NCBI GenBank assembly: GCA_031258625.1
Contig: JAIRMO010000238.1
Coordinates: forward strand, 1 to 7,050
Source of the DNA: Spirochaetaceae bacterium
Lineage (GTDB): Bacteria; Spirochaetota; Spirochaetia; Treponematales; Breznakiellaceae
Direction: 5' to 3'
DNA: 7,050 nt
This document shows, one piece after another, positions 6,089 to 7,050 of the stretch. The translations under genes were made by a program, and so were the position numbers. Position 1 is the first letter of the stretch. Each line of letters begins with the position of its first letter. The notes beneath the pieces are model-generated. The model saw only the letters and a list, made by a program, of their open reading frames with translations. It had not been told where the DNA came from and did not search any database.

Positions 6089-6874
6089 ATGGAAACAAAA
6101 GAAGCGGATCCCGCGGGCCTCCTGCGGCAGATACCGGCGATACGCCGGGCCCGGGATTTCCGGCTTTATACCGATAGGGGCCGCCGTTTGGTTGATCTGT
6201 GGCAGCTTGGGGGGGCGGCCGTCCTGGGGCATACCCCCGCGGGGGTTCTCCGGGAGTTTAAAAACACCGCCGAACGGGGGCTTTTCGCGCCCCTTCCCCA
6301 TCCCCTGGAGGGCCGTTTTATTAAGGCCCTGGCCCGGCTTTTCCCCGGAGGGGATTTCCGGGTATATGCCGATAAATTTTCCCTTCACCGGGCCCTGGAC
6401 CTTGCGGGCAATGACGCCGGGGAGGTTTCCCTCTGGCGGCCCTTTCTGGGGGAGCCGGCTTTTGCCTTTTCCCCGGACGCGCCGGTACTGCATCCGGTCC
6501 TGCCCCTTCCCTGGCCCGGGGCGCCCCACGTTCTGGTCCTGGAAAAATCCCGGGGCCGCTTTTTCCCCCCGCCGGCTCCGGTTTCTCCGGTGATCCTGGC
6601 CGTTGCGGCCCGGGGTATCTACGATCTTCTCACCGCCCCGGAACGGGGGAGCCCGCGGTTCCCCAAAATAGAAAAGGCCCTGGCCCAAGGCCGGTGGCGC
6701 CGCCGGGGCATATACCTCACCCTGCCGGAACCCCCGGACGCGGCTTGTTACGCCGATCTTTTCCGCGATTTCCTTGATCGGGGTTTCCTGCTCCCCCCGG
6801 ACACCGGCCAGCCCCTGATCCTGCCGGGGCTCCTCTCCCCCGGCGAAGAAGCGGCCCTGGCGGAACTGCTCTAA
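6089..6874 (+). CDS. Short class III aminotransferase-like protein, probably lacking the catalytic core
   Basis: This 261-residue protein has an ATG start with GAGG (6075-6078) 10 bases upstream, inside the end of the helicase gene; the gap to that gene is 5 bases. Its N-terminus (about 15-70: FRLYTDRGRRLVDLW, AAVLGHTP, then a helix and AERGLFAPLPHP) follows the opening of class III PLP aminotransferases, which read D..G...D......LGH..P.V. The end (FRDFLDRGFLLPPDTGQPLILPGLLS) matches their small C-terminal domain. Those enzymes are usually about 400-450 residues. Here the middle is strongly shortened, and I see no cofactor-binding DE(V/I) motif and no convincing PLP lysine; K153 in VLEKSRGRFFPP is the only weak candidate. 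It may be a non-catalytic derivative or an unrelated protein with chance likeness. The frame is intact and codon use matches its neighbours, so it is a real gene in the operon. Function is unknown. Confidence 0.7.
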   Translation: METKEADPAGLLRQIPAIRRARDFRLYTDRGRRLVDLWQLGGAAVLGHTPAGVLREFKNTAERGLFAPLPHPLEGRFIKALARLFPGGDFRVYADKFSLHRALDLAGNDAGEVSLWRPFLGEPAFAFSPDAPVLHPVLPLPWPGAPHVLVLEKSRGRFFPPPAPVSPVILAVAARGIYDLLTAPERGSPRFPKIEKALAQGRWRRRGIYLTLPEPPDAACYADLFRDFLDRGFLLPPDTGQPLILPGLLSPGEEAALAELL

Positions 6875-6878
6875 TTGG

Positions 6879-6893
6879 GGGCCAGGCCCTTTT
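6879..6893 (+). terminator. Weak candidate terminator after the last gene
   Basis: Five bases after the stop codon, GGGC (6879-6882) can pair with GCCC (6886-6889) around CAG, followed by TTTT (6890-6893). G-U pairs could lengthen the stem by two, at the cost of part of the T run. The short stem makes this a weak call. Confidence 0.28.
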
Positions 6894-6900
6894 ATGCCCC

Positions 6901-6931
6901 GGAGCGGGGGGCAGGGAGGGAAGGCCGCTCC
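6901..6931. repeat. GC-rich inverted repeat with G-rich loop
   Basis: GGAGCGG (6901-6907) is complementary to CCGCTCC (6925-6931). The loop between them is almost all purine, with G runs. A competing pairing joins TGCCCC (6895-6900) to GGGGCA (6908-6913). No T run follows on the plus strand. It could contribute to 3'-end structure of the operon transcript; no function is shown. Confidence 0.45.
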
Positions 6932-6976
6932 CCAGGATAAACGCATAGAAATTCGCGTCCTCCTCTTTTGGGCGCA

Positions 6977-6999
6977 TTTCCGGCGCAAAGCGCCGGAAA
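6977..6999. repeat. Perfect 10-bp-arm palindrome with AAA loop
   Basis: TTTCCGGCGC (6977-6986) and GCGCCGGAAA (6990-6999) are perfect inverse complements separated by AAA. The structure is a very stable hairpin without a following T run, so it looks more like a REP-type intergenic palindrome than a standard terminator. It is the strongest short dyad in the right-hand gap. Confidence 0.75.
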
Positions 7000-7005
7000 C
7001 CGGGC

Positions 7006-7050
7006 TTTCCGCTCCAATTCCTTACGGTATTTCCGCTTCAATCCCTTGCG
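7006..7050 (+). repeat. Two imperfect direct repeats reaching the right edge
   Basis: The 21 bases at 7006-7026 and those at 7030-7050 both begin TTTCCGCT and continue CAAT.CCTT.CG. They differ at three positions and the period is 24 bases. The array may continue beyond the window. Together with the palindrome just upstream it may belong to a dispersed repeat. No gene was found in 6875-7050 on either strand. Confidence 0.55.

Noticed and set aside
6906..6924. Possible G-quadruplex
   Set aside because: Only three separate runs of three or more G plus a GG are present, so the usual four-run rule is not met within this segment.
6044..6988. Minus-strand open frame of 314 codons covering the last gene
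   Set aside because: The product is Gly/Pro/Arg-rich with no domain likeness, whereas the plus-strand gene has a ribosome binding site, operon spacing and family-like ends.

Overview
The window looks like chromosomal DNA of a spirochaete, most likely a Treponema of the GC-richer, gut-associated kind. This is inferred from the gene families and the style of the proteins, not from a database match. The supporting points are a RodZ-type cell-shape protein with a long periplasmic part, a LolA-like periplasmic protein, frequent TTG/GTG starts, and heavy use of CGG, CCC and GGG codons. Base composition changes along the window: the left third is AT-richer, and the part from about 2600 to the end is clearly GC-rich.

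Layout. At 1-113 (minus strand) lies the start of an integrase-type transposase gene that runs off the left edge. Upstream of it, at 149-205, are two related direct repeats typical of an insertion-sequence end. A LolA-like secreted protein (269-946, TTG start) follows and is probably transcribed from a promoter close to that end. A 244-base gap (947-1190) is packed with inverted repeats: a possible weak terminator and four hairpins, the strongest with 15-bp arms. Next comes a tight four-gene run on the plus strand: a RodZ-like protein (1191-2297), RimO, the ribosomal protein S12 methylthiotransferase (about 2302-3675), a UvrD/PcrA/Rep-family helicase (3672-6083), and a 261-residue protein that resembles a shrunken class III aminotransferase (6089-6874). 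The last 176 bases hold no supportable gene. They contain GC-rich inverted repeats, a perfect 10-bp-arm palindrome and two imperfect direct repeats that reach the right edge.

How the genes relate. The run from rodZ to the last gene has junctions of +4, -4 and +5 bases, so it is probably one operon with translational coupling. The functions are mixed housekeeping ones: cell shape, ribosome modification, and DNA repair or replication-transcription conflict. They do not form a single pathway. The LolA-like gene is separated by the hairpin cluster and is probably its own unit.

No defence, CRISPR, phage or secondary-metabolite system is visible. The least ordinary items are the reduced aminotransferase-like protein, the extra segment in the helicase, the hairpin cluster at 961-1132, the calcium-loop-like motif in the RodZ-like protein, and the insertion-sequence end next to the LolA-like gene.
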